A DNA stretch of 64,000 nucleotides from Adenophora triphylla var. japonica (GCA_022495995.1 JAFEMH010001240.1:183501-247500), one strand, 5' to 3'; numbered from the stretch's first letter, positions 34,903 through 45,966 are shown. Numbers and translations are program-made. The notes: generated from the letters alone by a model not told the origin.

Positions 34903-35276
34903 TTTCATGGTATAGTCGTAAATAAAATTGTGTCGCTCTTTCCACGGTTAGGTCTAAGTATGTTGCAGCTGGTAGTTGTTGCTCACAACTTATTTGGCTA
35001 AAACATATGCTAGATGATTATGGCCTAGAGAGTAATTCGTTGACTATATACTGTGATAACCTAAGTGCTATCAACATTTCAAAAAACCTTGTTCAGCATT
35101 CCCGTACTAAGCACATAGATATACGTCATCATTTTCTTAGAGATATGGTAGATAAATGCCTAATTAACATTGATCATATTGATACTAAGTATCAACTGGC
35201 TGACATCTTTACCAAGGCCTTAAACCATGAGAGATTTTCTAGTTTGAAAAGATTTCTTAGTCTTTGTAATCTCTGA
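34903..35276 (+). pseudogene. RNase H end of element B
   Basis: Frame shifted relative to RT by an indel near 34900-34920. Reads RSKYVAAGSCCSQLIWLKHM, IYCDNLSAINISKNLVQHSR, TKHIDIRHHFLRDMVDK and ends LADIFTKALNHERFSSLKRF with TGA at 35274-35276. These are the standard Copia RNase H C-terminal motifs, including the D of YCDN. Normal 3' end of pol. Confidence 0.9.
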
Positions 35277-36567
35277 GTCTGTTTGTCTGTGCTATCCCTG
35301 GTGATGTTATCACTCAGGGTAACACTTGTATATTAGTGTATTTTTTTCTTTATTTATGAAAAAAAATGATTTTATATTCTTTTAATCTGGTTAGCTTAAT
35401 TCTAACAGTGGCACATGCTGACCTTTTTGTTATGGTATGTTATTACTTAGGTTAACATGTTTAATATCATTCCCCTTCGTTTGCTAAAAGTGACATTGTC
35501 ACTAATATTTTTTATGATAAATAAAAGGCAAAGGAAATTATTTTTCATACTATTCTCTCGAGCTCGGGGCACGGTGTTCGCTGCAACGATGTACTCTTGC
35601 CAATGAGAATGTATGAGGTGATTTATGCTAAGTATTAGGGACATGGAGTTCGCTACTACAGTGTACCCTACTTGAAAGGCATAGATCACTTTATCTCTAT
35701 ATTTGAAATAAAACTCGAAGCATGGAGCTCGTTACTACAATGCTTTCTTGTTTAAAGAAGTGTATTGATCATTTATAACAAGCAATGTACTTAAAATATA
35801 TAGGCTTATAATGCCTAAAGTGCATGAAAATTGCTCAGCTTGTTATGTCTGAAATGCCTGAAAAAGGCTAAGCTTATTATGCCTTAAGTGTTTGAAAATA
35901 AAAAATTTATCAAGGGGATTTATATCACATGTGTTATCCTAGGTGTTACCATCATTGCCTTAACATATTAGTGTGTGCTATATTAGTTTTTTTTTTTTTG
36001 CTTATTTTCAAAATTTTGCTGATTAATTTTTCAAAATCTGAAAGTCTTTTTAATTAAAGAGTTTACGATTTTGAAAACGTTTTCAACAAGTATCCTTTAT
36101 TTTTTGTAAACGTTGTTATGTAACTAACCCATATTTGTTTTGATTTTATGCTCATAATTTTCGAACTTAGTTACAAATTTTTTGTTTACTCATTTTTTAA
36201 TTGTCGTTTTATTTAAAAAAAAAGGTTTTTTTTAATTTATTTTTTTACAGCCGTGTGGTTTTTGGTTTGTTGAGGTTTTAAAATGTGGATGGTTAGTTTG
36301 TGTGGTTTAGATTAATTAGGAGTTGTTTTTTAATAGGGATAATGGAGAGGGTTTATAGGATTTAAGTTGGATGTGATTTACTTATCAAATCAATTTAATT
36401 ACCATGTTCCCTATCCACTTCTTTCTCTTTAATTCCCTATTTTTTCTCTAACTCCTTCTTTATCTCTCTAACCGTTACTTTCTCTCCATTTAAACCTCTT
36501 TTCCAGCGTCGTCGTCCTTACTCCCAACCTAGGTCAAAATCCTTCCAAAAATTTCCAAAAAATTTTC
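35277..36567 (+). other. Spacer between pol and the 3' ORF of element B
   Basis: About 1.3 kb without a gene. At 35550-35880 repeats of the type agctcgggg.cacggtgttcgctgcaacgatgtact are seen about three times (GGAGCTCGTTACTACAATG-like), then T-rich sequence. SIRE-like elements often keep such a spacer. CT-rich sequence at 36400-36560 precedes the next ATG. Confidence 0.6.
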
Positions 36568-38439
36568 ATGGCCTCTCCATCCAAAACCAACACCGAACCC
36601 TCTCACACTGACCAAATGGACATCTCCCCAAGCATTGCCCCTTCTGTAGCTTCTCGTGTAGCCATGAAAACCTCTCCCATGATTACACCAAGCTCTTCTC
36701 CTCCAATAATGGCTGTAGTTCCAGTTGCTGCCCCTATATCCTCATTCGAACATGGCATTCCCAAAGTCACCCTCATTCCAGCCGAATCAAAAGAGAAGAG
36801 AAAAAGAAAAGCTCCCTCAGCCAAACTGTCTCCTCAAGTTGCAAAGAGGAGGTCCTCAAATCGAATCAGGTCAATCAAGTCTAAAGCTGCATCAAATACT
36901 ACCTCTGATCCGATTGAAGTCTCAGAAAGTTCCTTGAAAACGTCATCACCTCATGTGAGTGACGAGAATTTTGATGCAACAAGGGAGAAGGAACCTTCTG
37001 TGGACTCGTTTGAAGCTTGGGTGGATGCTGAAGAGGAGGAAACTTTGTCAGATTTTCAGAAGAAAAAAGAAAAGGCCAAAGTTTCTGTGAGTGCTACCAA
37101 AGGTGCTACCAGGAAGAGGATATCATCTGAGGTAACACCTGCCCCCTCCTCTGTTCCTACACAATCTTCTCCTAGTGATAATGAATTATCTGGTGATGAG
37201 TTTATTCGAAATGAAGAGGATAAAGCTTTTTCAAAACCATTTCTTACTTTGAAATTTTATAAGAAAGAAAACATGGAGTTTTGGCTTAATAATTCAAGTA
37301 AGAAATTGTTAAAAGAAAAGCATATTGATGAGGGACAGTTAGAAAAGGAAGGGATGGTTCAGTTTTTGAAAGACATGAATTTTCTTAAGGCAAATAACCA
37401 TGCCTCAGTTTTTGTTGAAAGTGTTGTGAGAAACTTTTTTGCTAACCGTCAGGCTCATTTGGATAATGAAGGATCTGAGAAATTTGGAAAAGTTTTTGTG
37501 AGGGGTAAGGTTTATTCATTTACTCCAGCACTTATTAACAAGGTTTTAGGCCTCCCAAATTTAGATGACGAGAGCATTAGGGTTAATAGGGATGAAATGG
37601 TCAAGCTTCTCACACACAACAAACTTCAGTCCTGGCCTTTAAAGGAGAAACTTCATGCTTCTAGGCTTACTTCTCTGTACTCTGTGCTTCACAAGCTTTG
37701 CATCTTCAATTGGCTCCCTACTACGAATGAACATATTGTTACATTGGAGCATGCTAATGTTTTGTACAGATTGGGTAAAAACCTTAGGATTAACTTTGGA
37801 AGATTAGTGTTCAAACACTTAGCCTCGTGGGGTAGAAAGAAAGAAATGAACATTAGCTTTTTCCCCTATCCTTCTTTGATCTTCAAAGTCTTAGTTTTTC
37901 AATCCTTGCCTATTGAAGCCTCTGATTCTTTCACCTCTGAACCTGAGTATTATACCATTGATCAACAACTGAAAAAGGGTAACAGGTATACAAAAGATCT
38001 TCCTTGAAAAAAATCTGTTGAAACTGCCTCTGTTCTTCCTGGTACTATCTCACGTGATATCCCAAGTGCTTCCCCAGGTGTTGCCCCTAATACTTTTGCA
38101 GGAGCTGATGTTGCAAGTATTCTGTCCAATATGATAAATCTTCTGGGCAATACTTCTTCATCAATCCCAAAGACAACAGTGCTCAACTTCTTGCACAAAC
38201 AGTCAAGTGCAATAGGAGAACTCGTTGAGGAATGGGCTAAGCTTAAGCAGGCTACTGATGCTTTTATTGATGAAATTTCTTCCCAAACAGGGGGAGGATC
38301 TGCTGCTGCTGGAACTTCTGGAGCTGGTGTTACTGCAGGTGCTACCACCAGTGCTGGCCCAAGTGATGGTGGAGGTGATATGGAAGGAGATCAGGAGGAA
38401 GATGAAGAAGAAGAGAAGTTTGAAGAAGAAGAAAACTGA
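36568..38439 (+). pseudogene. 3' extra ORF of SIRE-like element B (plant transposon-protein type)
   Basis: ATG 36568 to TGA 38437-38439, 624 codons, one in-frame TGA (38005-38007) after residue 479. N-terminus is Ser/Pro/Thr-rich with basic clusters; residues about 220-440 (LNNSSKKLLKEKHIDEGQ, KVYSFTPALINKVLGLP, LYSVLHKLCIFNWLPTTNEH) match the 'putative plant transposon protein' domain (PF20167-like). After the stop come a helical segment, a Gly/Ala/Thr-rich stretch and an acidic tail. No signal peptide or transmembrane helix, so an envelope role is not supported. It is the extra ORF found in SIRE/Maximus elements. Otherwise the frame is intact; it is the best preserved coding unit of B. Confidence 0.8.
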
Positions 38440-38886
38440 AACCTGAAGGTTGTTGAACCTGAAGGTTGATGTTGCCACTAACTTGTTGGTGGATTTGGTT
38501 TGTGGTGTCCTAAAATAATTTCTTTTTATTTGGTGATGTAGTTCCTAAACAATTTGCTTTTTGTTTATGTTGGTTACATAACACTTTATTTGATTTGTTT
38601 AAAACTCTAATAGTTAGGGTGTTTTGTTTGCTTGGATGATAGGTTGCTACAATGGTTTATGGTTTTTTTGGTTTAACTTAGTTTATTTCAAAAACTTTTT
38701 AAGTTTGAAATAAATTAGTTCATTTTGATAAAATCATTGTTTGGATTAGCTCCTTGATTAAGGGGAAGCTAATTTTCATGGAGATGTTATACTTTATTTC
38801 TATGCTCTGTATATTTGTTTATGGACTAACATTGCAGGAGAGCAGCACATTAGGTTTGAGAAGAAATATCCAACTAAGGGGGAGAT
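38440..38886 (+). other. 3' UTR and polypurine tract of element B
   Basis: T-rich non-coding stretch ending in aactaagggggagat (38872-38886), the polypurine tract directly before the 3' LTR TGTTAG. Confidence 0.85.
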
Positions 38887-39875
38887 TGTTAGTGTAAACT
38901 GCAGATGATATCGTAGATGATTTTCCAGATTTCAGTTGATATCGCGGATGATTTCCTGTGTTGGAATTTACATAGTTGTATATTTCTCATTGTTTAATTA
39001 ATGGACTAATGTGCTAATATAATCTGTATAGTCTATGGTGTATGTACATATTTCAGATTGCAATATGATTGGAGAATGAGCTAGAAACATGGGGAATTTG
39101 GAAAAGAAAGATTTATGCATAAATAACATTTTATGCATAAACCGTTCAAGACCTTCTTTGAGTTAGCAAATATTAAAAATGTGGGAAGACTTATTCAAAG
39201 GGTTTGTTGCTGATTCAAAGAGAGTACAACATGGATAAATCTAGGGAGTACAAGGCGTTGAAGCTTGAACTTGATGATCAAACAACACGGTTGCTACAAT
39301 TGAGGAAATGGGTGCTAGAAGTGAGGAACAAACTCAACCACAATCCCTACTCTCTCTCAACGTGCAAGGCAGCCCCAAGGCTGTTTATTTGAGTAGCCTT
39401 CAAGTAAATTGAAGACTATAAATATGCTTGGAAGGTTTCATTTGAAGACACACCAAGATACGCCATTTCATACACACCTTCGAAGCATTAGAGATAGAGT
39501 TCTTTGTTTAGTTCTTTTCATCCATCCTCCCTTGTAATTTCGCACTTGATTACATTGGTATCAAGTTGTGTGAAGGCTAGGATTGAATTTCGTTCTTTAT
39601 CTCTTGTTCCATAGAGCTCATATTGTTATAGCCATAGGGAACATTTCGGCTTTGTAAATTCATTGTTTATAGTGATTATAAAGTCTTGCCTAAGAGGCAT
39701 CCTCAAGTTATATTTATATAACTTGAGAAAAACAATTTTGGTGTTATTATTCCGCTGCAATCTCTTTTACAAAATTGTTTTATTTTCGAAGTGTGTGTGT
39801 GTGCTATCCCAAGTGCTATCGTTGGTGCTGTTATCACCTTGGATATCACTTGTGATTCTGGCCGTGACAATTTCA
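38887..39875 (+). repeat. 3' LTR of element B
   Basis: 989 bp, TGTTAGTGTAAACTGCAG...GTGACAATTTCA, matching the 5' LTR with scattered substitutions (for example gattttccagatttcagttgat versus gttttccagattccagatgat). A short ORF (39204-39392) mirrors that in the 5' LTR and is not a gene. Confidence 0.93.
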
Positions 39876-40075
39876 CACTCAATCAATTCTTGTAAAATAT
39901 AACTTGAGAGAAACAATTTTGGTGTTATTATTCCGCTGCAATCTCTTTTACAAAATTGTTTTATTTTCGAAGTGTGTGTGTGCTATCCCAAGTGTTATCG
40001 TTGGTGCTGTTATCACCTTGGATATCACTTGTGATTCTGGCCGTGACAATTTCACACTCAATCAATTCTTGTAAG
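39716..40075 (+). repeat. Tandem duplication of the 3' LTR end plus flank
   Basis: The last about 160 bp of the 3' LTR plus 20 bp of flank (cactcaatcaattcttgtaa) occur twice in tandem, period about 181 bp (39716-39896 and 39897-40074). The second copy has fewer GT units. Both copies start at atataactt, so it arose after insertion of B by a local duplication. Confidence 0.9.
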
Positions 40076-40536
40076 TGTTTTCGAACAAGAATATGTCTGG
40101 AATACATTGATTTATCAAACTTCACATCCAAGAGAAATCAGTTCAACTTGTGAATACATCTCTTGAAAACACCTGATCAAACTTGTATCACGATCTAATA
40201 GTGATCACTTTCCTTTAGTCAGCCTTCAACCTTCCTTATAGGTTAATGCTTGCAACTTGTAATAGACTAGTGAACATTAAAAGTGTACATTTTACAAATT
40301 CATGTTTTGATCAAACTTGGTAGAGGACGTAGCAGTTAATTAACACTGTTAACCTCTCCAAATAACTGTGAGCATTGGCTTGTCCATGTTTGAGCAATAG
40401 AAAAAAAAAGTGCCAAAGTGCCCAGATGTTGCATCCCACCAAGTCAAAGAGCAAAACAAAAACCACAAAATATTTAATTAGGTCAGTTAGGAAGTAAATT
40501 TGAAATGTCAACTGAGAACAATATCCAATGCTACCG
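40076..40536. other. Non-coding flank right of element B
   Basis: AT-rich; no gene found. May be the remainder of the LTR of element A. Confidence 0.3.
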
Positions 40537-41303
40537 GGTGCGGATTTAGTATATGAGGTGGGGGTGCACGTGTATCCGATCAAATTCTATTTCTAGTTAA
40601 AAAAAATATATAAAAAGTACACTATTTATTAAGTACATCCGCAGATAAGATTAGTTAATTTCCTCATTTGCTATTAATAGATATTATAAATAGTTCAGTT
40701 GGTAAGTTGTTATAATTTATCACTAACGACTCGATTTTAAATCCTACTAGCTACAAAAGTTTTCAGATTATTTTTAGCATCTAATATAAAATGAACTCTT
40801 TTTCAAAATTTTACTTAAATTCTTTTATAATCATATCATAAATAGTTTTTATTTATTATTCTAGTTAAAATTTTTAGATCTATTATGACAAATGATTTTT
40901 TTTTTAATATTCTTATTTGGATTCTTTTGCTCATAACTTTAATATAAATGAATTTTATTTATTATCTATTAGTTTTTTCATCATTTATTGTTCGTAAAAA
41001 TAAGTAAGTTCGAAACATATAGAAATAAATTATAATATTAATTTCAAGAAATGTTTTAAAAAATGATGTCATTATTAAACCAACAATAATGTAAATATCG
41101 TATTTTTTATTTATTCATGATATAAGTTTACTATTTCTAAGTAAACAATAGGAAGAAAATTACGGATTAAAAAATAGCAGATGTTTATTATTAATTTATG
41201 TATTAAGGTATTTATTATAATTTAGTCGCGTTTAAAAAAAATTAATTTAAAGTTTTATTATGTAAATTGTGCACCCCGCTGATAAAACATTCTAGATCCG
41301 CCA
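40537..41303. mobile_element. Old inverted-repeat DNA transposon (non-autonomous)
   Basis: Left end ggtgcggatttagtatatgag then gtgggggtgcac; right end gtgcaccccgctgataaaac then tctagatccgcc, which pair as inverted repeats (ggcggatcta.aa / gggtgcac). Interior is AT-rich without an ORF. The target duplication is not clear, so family (probably hAT-like) is uncertain. Confidence 0.5.
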
Positions 41304-41431
41304 TTAAATTTTACATCCCAAAATCGAGTTCCAAAAAGGCACAATATCCAGCTAACCTAAGAAAGATTTCACAAAAGCAAAGCAACCAACAACTTTGACC
41401 CGAGGGACCACTCAGTTGAAAAGGTCAAAAC

Positions 41432-42259
41432 TAGAGTTGTCAATTCGGAAATACGGAACGGGATGGAACGAAATTATGTTGTTACACGACGGAAACGGGG
41501 CGAGACGGGACAAAATGAGACGGGACTAAAATACTCCGTCCCATCCCGTTCCATTTGCGAGGCGCGAAATCCCGCGGAACAATGCGGAACCCGTTGACTA
41601 GGAAGGATTAGCGTTGACTAGGCCAAGGCCAAGGCCGAGCCAAGGCAAGGCAAGGCCATTGAAGGGTATAAATTCATGAGGTAGAGGATAACTTAATTCC
41701 AATAATTTTAGAACCTCATAAAAAACTTCAATGTAGAAACCAAAGTAATTCCACTGCTTAGTGTCTGGACTCCATTCCACGTTCACAAACTTCTCAAACG
41801 CAGTTAGTCCAGGAACTCCAAATTTCATTGGCTTGGAATCAGTGGGCATTGACCACCCTTTCGGAACTCGTTTTAGATTCCCAGGCCAATTCACTAAACT
41901 ATCCAACCTTTCCATGCTTTCTTCCCAGTTTTCTGTGACACTTTCTTCACTAACAAAGGTTTCAGAAAAACCCATGTTTGACGACCAAAACCCAAGCTCT
42001 TTGTACCTCTTGCCTACAACATTTACAATTCTAAAGACAGAACGCTGTGATAGTACTCCACCATCAAAATGAATATCAACACTTGAACGTCGCGGGACGG
42101 GAACGGAATGGGCGGGATCGCACTAAGTTGTCCCGCGACGAGAACGGACGAGACGGGACGGGACGAAACGGGACGGGACTAAATACTCCATCCCATCTCG
42201 TCCCAAATCTATTGCGGGATGGGACGTCCCGACGAGACCGTCCCAACTTGACGGCTCTA
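41432..42259. mobile_element. hAT-like transposon with captured gene fragment
   Basis: Ends TAGAGTTGTCAA...TTGACGGCTCTA are inverted repeats, flanked by the exact 8-bp duplication gtcaaaac (41424-41431 and 42260-42267), the hallmark of hAT transposition. Subterminal regions (41440-41590, 42090-42250) are filled with cgggacggga repeats. The middle carries a fragment of a glutamate-receptor-like gene (41655-42068). No transposase, so it depends on an autonomous relative. Confidence 0.88.
41655..42068 (-). pseudogene. Glutamate-receptor-like (GLR) ligand-binding fragment inside the hAT element
   Basis: An open frame of about 138 codons on the minus strand: FDGGVLSQRSVFRIVNVVGK, YKELGFWSSNMGFSE, LVNWPGNLKRVPKGWSMPTD, MKFGVPGLTAFEKFVNVEW, FGFYIEVFYEVLKLLELSYP and LPHEFIPFNG. 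This is the order FRIVNVxGxxYxELGFW ... WPG ... P+GW ... lxIGVPxxxxFxxFV ... GFxIDVFxaxxxxLPYxxPxxFIPF seen in plant GLR proteins (S1 ligand-binding region). The glutamate channel pore and S2 parts are absent. No stop over the whole length is notable. It has no start of its own and is not a complete gene. It is a captured fragment. Confidence 0.82.
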
Positions 42260-42607
42260 GTCAAAACCAACAATTGGGGATGACATTGTTAAGAAAGCAA
42301 AGGAAATTTACCATAGACCCTCTCAGAAATCTCAAGGAAGCGATCCAGCGGTTTCCGACAAAAGAATTGTCTGAACAGCACCATTCGGAGAGAAAGAGAG
42401 ATTTACGGTGTGTGAGTGTTTTTAGAAAGAGAGAGAGATGTTAAATAATGAAGTTGAGGGGAGGGATGAAAGGGGGAGCTAGGGGTATCTGGAGAATTAT
42501 AATATGGGGAGAACTTTTTATTTGATTTGATATTTACAAAAATATTTTCTTTAAAAAGAATAAAATCTGGACATGGGGTCCTAGGAGAATTTTTCCTTTA
42601 AATAATA

Positions 42608-43174
42608 CTCTCTCCGTCCCATAAAACCTTACCCATTTTGCTATTTTGGACGTCCCACTTTAAAGTCCCACTTTTCTAAAAAATAAACTTTTTAATACTT
42701 TTTTATTCATGAGACTCACTTGTCATACTCACAACAACTATCCACTTACTATTCTCTACCTCACTTTTTCTCTCCTACCCACTCCCAACTCCTACTTTAA
42801 TAATATTATATACTCCCTCCGTCCCATTATTTACTTCACCATTTTGGCTTCGACACGCAAATTAAGAAAATGGGTGGGAAGCAAAAATGTTGTGAGTGTA
42901 ATTTGAAAATGGGAGAGAGAAATTTGAAAATAGGAGAGAGAATGAGTGGAGGGAATAATAAATTATAATGGTGTTGTGAGTATTAAAATAATGTAGGAGA
43001 GAGAATGAGTGGAGGGAATAGTAAAGATTCTTTGCCAAAAAAGGAAAGGTGAAGCTTTCAATGGGACACCCAAAATGGCAAAAAGTGAAGTTATTATGGG
43101 ACGGAGGGAGTATATTCACTCCTTATTTTCCGTTCTCAACAATAAATGGGTAAGCTAATGTGGGACGGAGAGAG
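42608..43174. mobile_element. Stowaway MITE, outer copy
   Basis: CTCTCTCCGTCCCATAAAAC at the left and gtgggacggagagag at the right, flanked by TA, with further pairing (cttacccattttgct / aatgggtaagc). It has been split by the inner MITE at 42813-43110. Confidence 0.82.
42813..43110. mobile_element. Stowaway MITE, inner copy
   Basis: CTCCCTCCGTCCC at the left and gggacggagggag at the right, flanked by TA. Arms pair over a longer stretch (cattttggcttcgac / cactttttgccattttggg). An almost identical subterminal pattern is seen at 58969-59253 and 59517-59795. Confidence 0.9.
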
Positions 43175-43535
43175 TACACGTTACTAGATTTTTTTAAATA
43201 AATATAAATGCGTTCACAAAAATAGAAAATTTAATTCCTGATATGTCAAGAGGGGGATAAATGGAATTTTACAATTAATTAATGAACGGATTTTTTTAGA
43301 CAAAATCTACTTAGTGGTCATTTGGATACTTTTAACTTGTATGTGATTTTTTAATAATTAGAAATTAGAAGGGCCATTGTAAATTATTACAAGTTAGGTG
43401 GCTCAAAGTGTAACTTTGCCCATTAGTTTTATCTAGGATTAATTTCCCAAAAGTCTTCTAAATCTAACTGAATTCTTAAAAAGGGCAGTCTTTTTCATTT
43501 ACTTTCCTTGGATCCACATAGAGGAATATTTATTC
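43175..43535. other. Non-coding AT-rich stretch
   Basis: No gene or repeat structure recognised. Confidence 0.4.
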
Positions 43536-43615
43536 CCCTAAGCCCCACGGTATTTTTTTTTTTTTTTTTTAGTATATAGTATGATTTAAGTTACTAATCC
43601 CTAAGCCCCACGGTA
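43536..43615 (-). mobile_element. Tiny retroposed insert with 17-bp target duplication
   Basis: ccctaagccccacggta (43536-43552) is repeated exactly at 43599-43615. The 46 bp between is a T run of about 18 bases followed by agtatatagtatgatttaag. A poly(A) tail on the minus strand plus a long duplication is the signature of target-primed reverse transcription (LINE or SINE). The body is too short to name. Confidence 0.65.
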
Positions 43616-43734
43616 GTTAAACAAAATAATGCAATCCTGAACTATCCCTAATCTTCAAATCCAGGTGTTACAGACTTGCACTAACTGATTGCAGAAGAAT
43701 GACTCAATGAATGAAGCTTTTGGTCATTGATTTT

Positions 43735-43750
43735 GGGACGGAGGGAGTAA
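43735..43750. mobile_element. Isolated Stowaway MITE end
   Basis: gggacggagggagta without a partner end nearby; a truncated MITE. Confidence 0.55.
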
Positions 43751-43835
43751 CTTTTAGTCCGAGACGCTCGGATATTTTATGTACTATCATCGGGTGCCGA
43801 AGTTGTGTATGGCATGCATACATGAGTATAAAAAG

Positions 43836-43840
43836 GAAAA
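43836..43840. repeat. Target duplication (left) of element C: gaaaa
   Basis: gaaaa precedes the left LTR and follows the right LTR at 48118-48122. Confidence 0.8.
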
Positions 43841-44380
43841 TGATGACGCATAAAATGGGTGAAACCGGGGGTACCCAATCAGTCTTCGGGAATGCGGCGT
43901 TGGATCCTGGACGTACGGTCGGACTATCTGCAAAACCGACACCGTTAGGGCGCGGGGAGTTACCCCCGCGCAAACCCTCCGGCGTGAGAATAAGCATCTG
44001 TATATGAAGATGATATGAACCGGAAGGAAAGGCGTATTATAGTATTGAGAGGGAGAGTATGTAGAACCTGAGAGAGCCTCTTTGGCTGTGCTCTCTTTAT
44101 TTATATGAGAGGGGGGTTTGTAGGGATTTCTTCCCAGCCATTTGAATGGGTGGGCACACTGCTCAATGCCTTTACCCAGTGAGTAGAGACCCTTGGTATG
44201 CCGGATAAAAGCAAGCACCTGTCCTTTTGGCATGTTGGATAAAAGCAAGCATCCTTGACCGCTGGGTAAAGGAATCTTTGACCCAAGTTTAATAGACTTT
44301 GAATCTGTATAGAGGGCTTGTGGGGCCCACAAATAGATGTTGAAGGAGTGGGCTGAGCCCATCACATTTTATTCCGTTCA
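43841..44380 (-). repeat. 3' LTR (left copy) of element C
   Basis: 540 bp, TGATGACGCATAAAATG...ATTCCGTTCA. By eye identical to 47578-48117. Followed by gaggcccccaactttc, complement of the polypurine tract, so C is in reverse orientation. Contains cctccggcgtgagaataag, similar to a block in the LTR of element E (cctcgggcgtgagagtaag), which ties C to the Tat-like lineage. Reverse ORFs over it (up to 192 residues) lie in both copies and have no recognisable product. Confidence 0.93.
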
Positions 44381-44396
44381 GAGGCCCCCAACTTTC
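44381..44396 (-). other. Polypurine tract of element C
   Basis: Minus strand gaaagttgggggcctc immediately before the 3' LTR, the same core as in element E. Confidence 0.8.
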
Positions 44397-44446
44397 TAGT
44401 TCGTCTTGACGGGCAGAAAGTTATGTGACGAGCGGCTGATCCTGTT

Positions 44447-45960
44447 ATGTCATACTTGGATGGGCTCGTTCTGTGGACGACCCAACTCCTAAGTGGACGA
44501 GTGACGACCTATGTCGGTCACGGGTTGTCGTACTTGGATGGGCTCGTTCTGTGGACGACCCAACTCCTAAGTAGACGAGTGACGACCTATGTCGGTCACG
44601 GGTTGTCGTACTTGGATGGGCTCGTTCTGTGGACGACCCAACTCCTAAGTGGACGAGTGACGACCTATGTCGGTCACGGTTGTCGTACTTGGATGGGCTC
44701 GTTCTGTGGACGACCCAACTCCTAAGTAGACGAGTGACGAGCAAGGTGCCATGTCATATTTGGATGGGCTCGTTACGTAGACGACCCGACTCCTAAGTAG
44801 GCGAGTGACGACCTATGTCGGTCGCGGGTTGTCGTACTTGGATGGGCTCGTTCATGGACGACCCAACTCCTAAGTAGGCAGTGACGACCTATGTCGGTCA
44901 CGGGTTGTCGTACTTGGATGGGCTCGTTCTGTGGACGACCCAACTCCTAAGTAGACGAGTGACGAGCAAGGTGCCATGTCATACTTGGATGGGCTCGTTC
45001 TGTAAAGACGACCCAACTCCTAAGTAGACGAGTGACGACCTATGTCGGTCACGGGTTGTCGTACTTGGATGGGCTCGTTCTGTGGACGACCCAACTCCTA
45101 AGTAGACGAGTGACGACCTATGTCGGTCACGGGTTGTCGTACTTGGATGGGCTCGTTACGTGGACGACCCAACTCCTAAGTAGGCAGTGACGACGAGTGT
45201 ATGTCATACTTGGATGGGCTCGTTACGTGGACGACCCAACTCCTAAGTAGGCGAGTGACGACCTATGTCGGTCACGGGTTGTCGTACTTGGATGGGCTCG
45301 TTACGTGGGACGACCCGACTCCTAAGTAGGCGAGTGACGACCTATGTCGGTCACGGGTTGTCGTACTTGGATGGGCTGCGTTACGTGGACGACCCAACTC
45401 CTAAGTGGACTAGTGACGACCTATGTCGGTCACGGGTTGTCGTACTTGGATGGGCTCGTTCTGTGGACGACCCAACTCCTAAGTAGACGAGTGACGACCT
45501 ATGTCGGTCACGGGTTGTCGTACTTGGATGGGCTCGTTCTGTGGACGACCCAACTCCTAAGTGGACTAGTGACGACCTATGTCGTCGCGGGTTGTCGTAC
45601 TTGGATGGGCTCGTTCGTGGACGACCCAACTCCTAAGTGAGGCAGTGACGACCTATGTCGGCCACGGGTTCATGTACTTGGATGGGCTCGTTACGTGGAC
45701 GACCCAACTCCTAAGTAGGCAGTGGACGACCTATGTCGGTCACGGGTTGTCGTACTGGATGGGCTCGTTCTGTGGACGACCCAACTCCTAAGTAGACGAG
45801 TGACGACCTATGTCGGTCACGGGTTGTCGTACTTGGATGGGCTCGTTCTGTGGACGACCCAACTCCTAAGTAGACGAGTGACGAGCAAGGTGCCATGTCA
45901 TACTTGGATGGGCTCGTTCTGTAAAGACGACCCAAATCCTAAGTTGACGAGTGACGACCC
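44447..45960. repeat. Tandem repeat array of element C (about 78-bp unit, about 20 copies)
   Basis: Unit: tacttggatgggctcgtt, then ctgtggacgacccaactcct, then aagtagacgagtgacgac, then ctatgtcggtcacgggttg. Variants have 'acgtagacgacccgact' or the linker 'gagcaaggtgccatgtca'. Several units carry single-base gaps. Long ORFs across it on both strands (62-99 residues) are translations of the repeat. Location next to the 3' LTR matches the variable tandem repeats in the 3' UTR of Tat-type elements. Confidence 0.95.
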
Positions 45961-45966
45961 TCGTCG

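Noticed and set aside
36568..38439. Retroviral-type envelope gene
   Set aside because: No signal peptide, transmembrane helix or cleavage site seen; only the position matches.
43787..44365. 192-residue reverse ORF (also 47404-48102)
   Set aside because: Lies in both LTR copies of element C, extends differently in each, and resembles nothing known.
44447..45960. CRISPR-like array
   Set aside because: Units are contiguous without unique spacers, in a plant genome and inside an LTR element.
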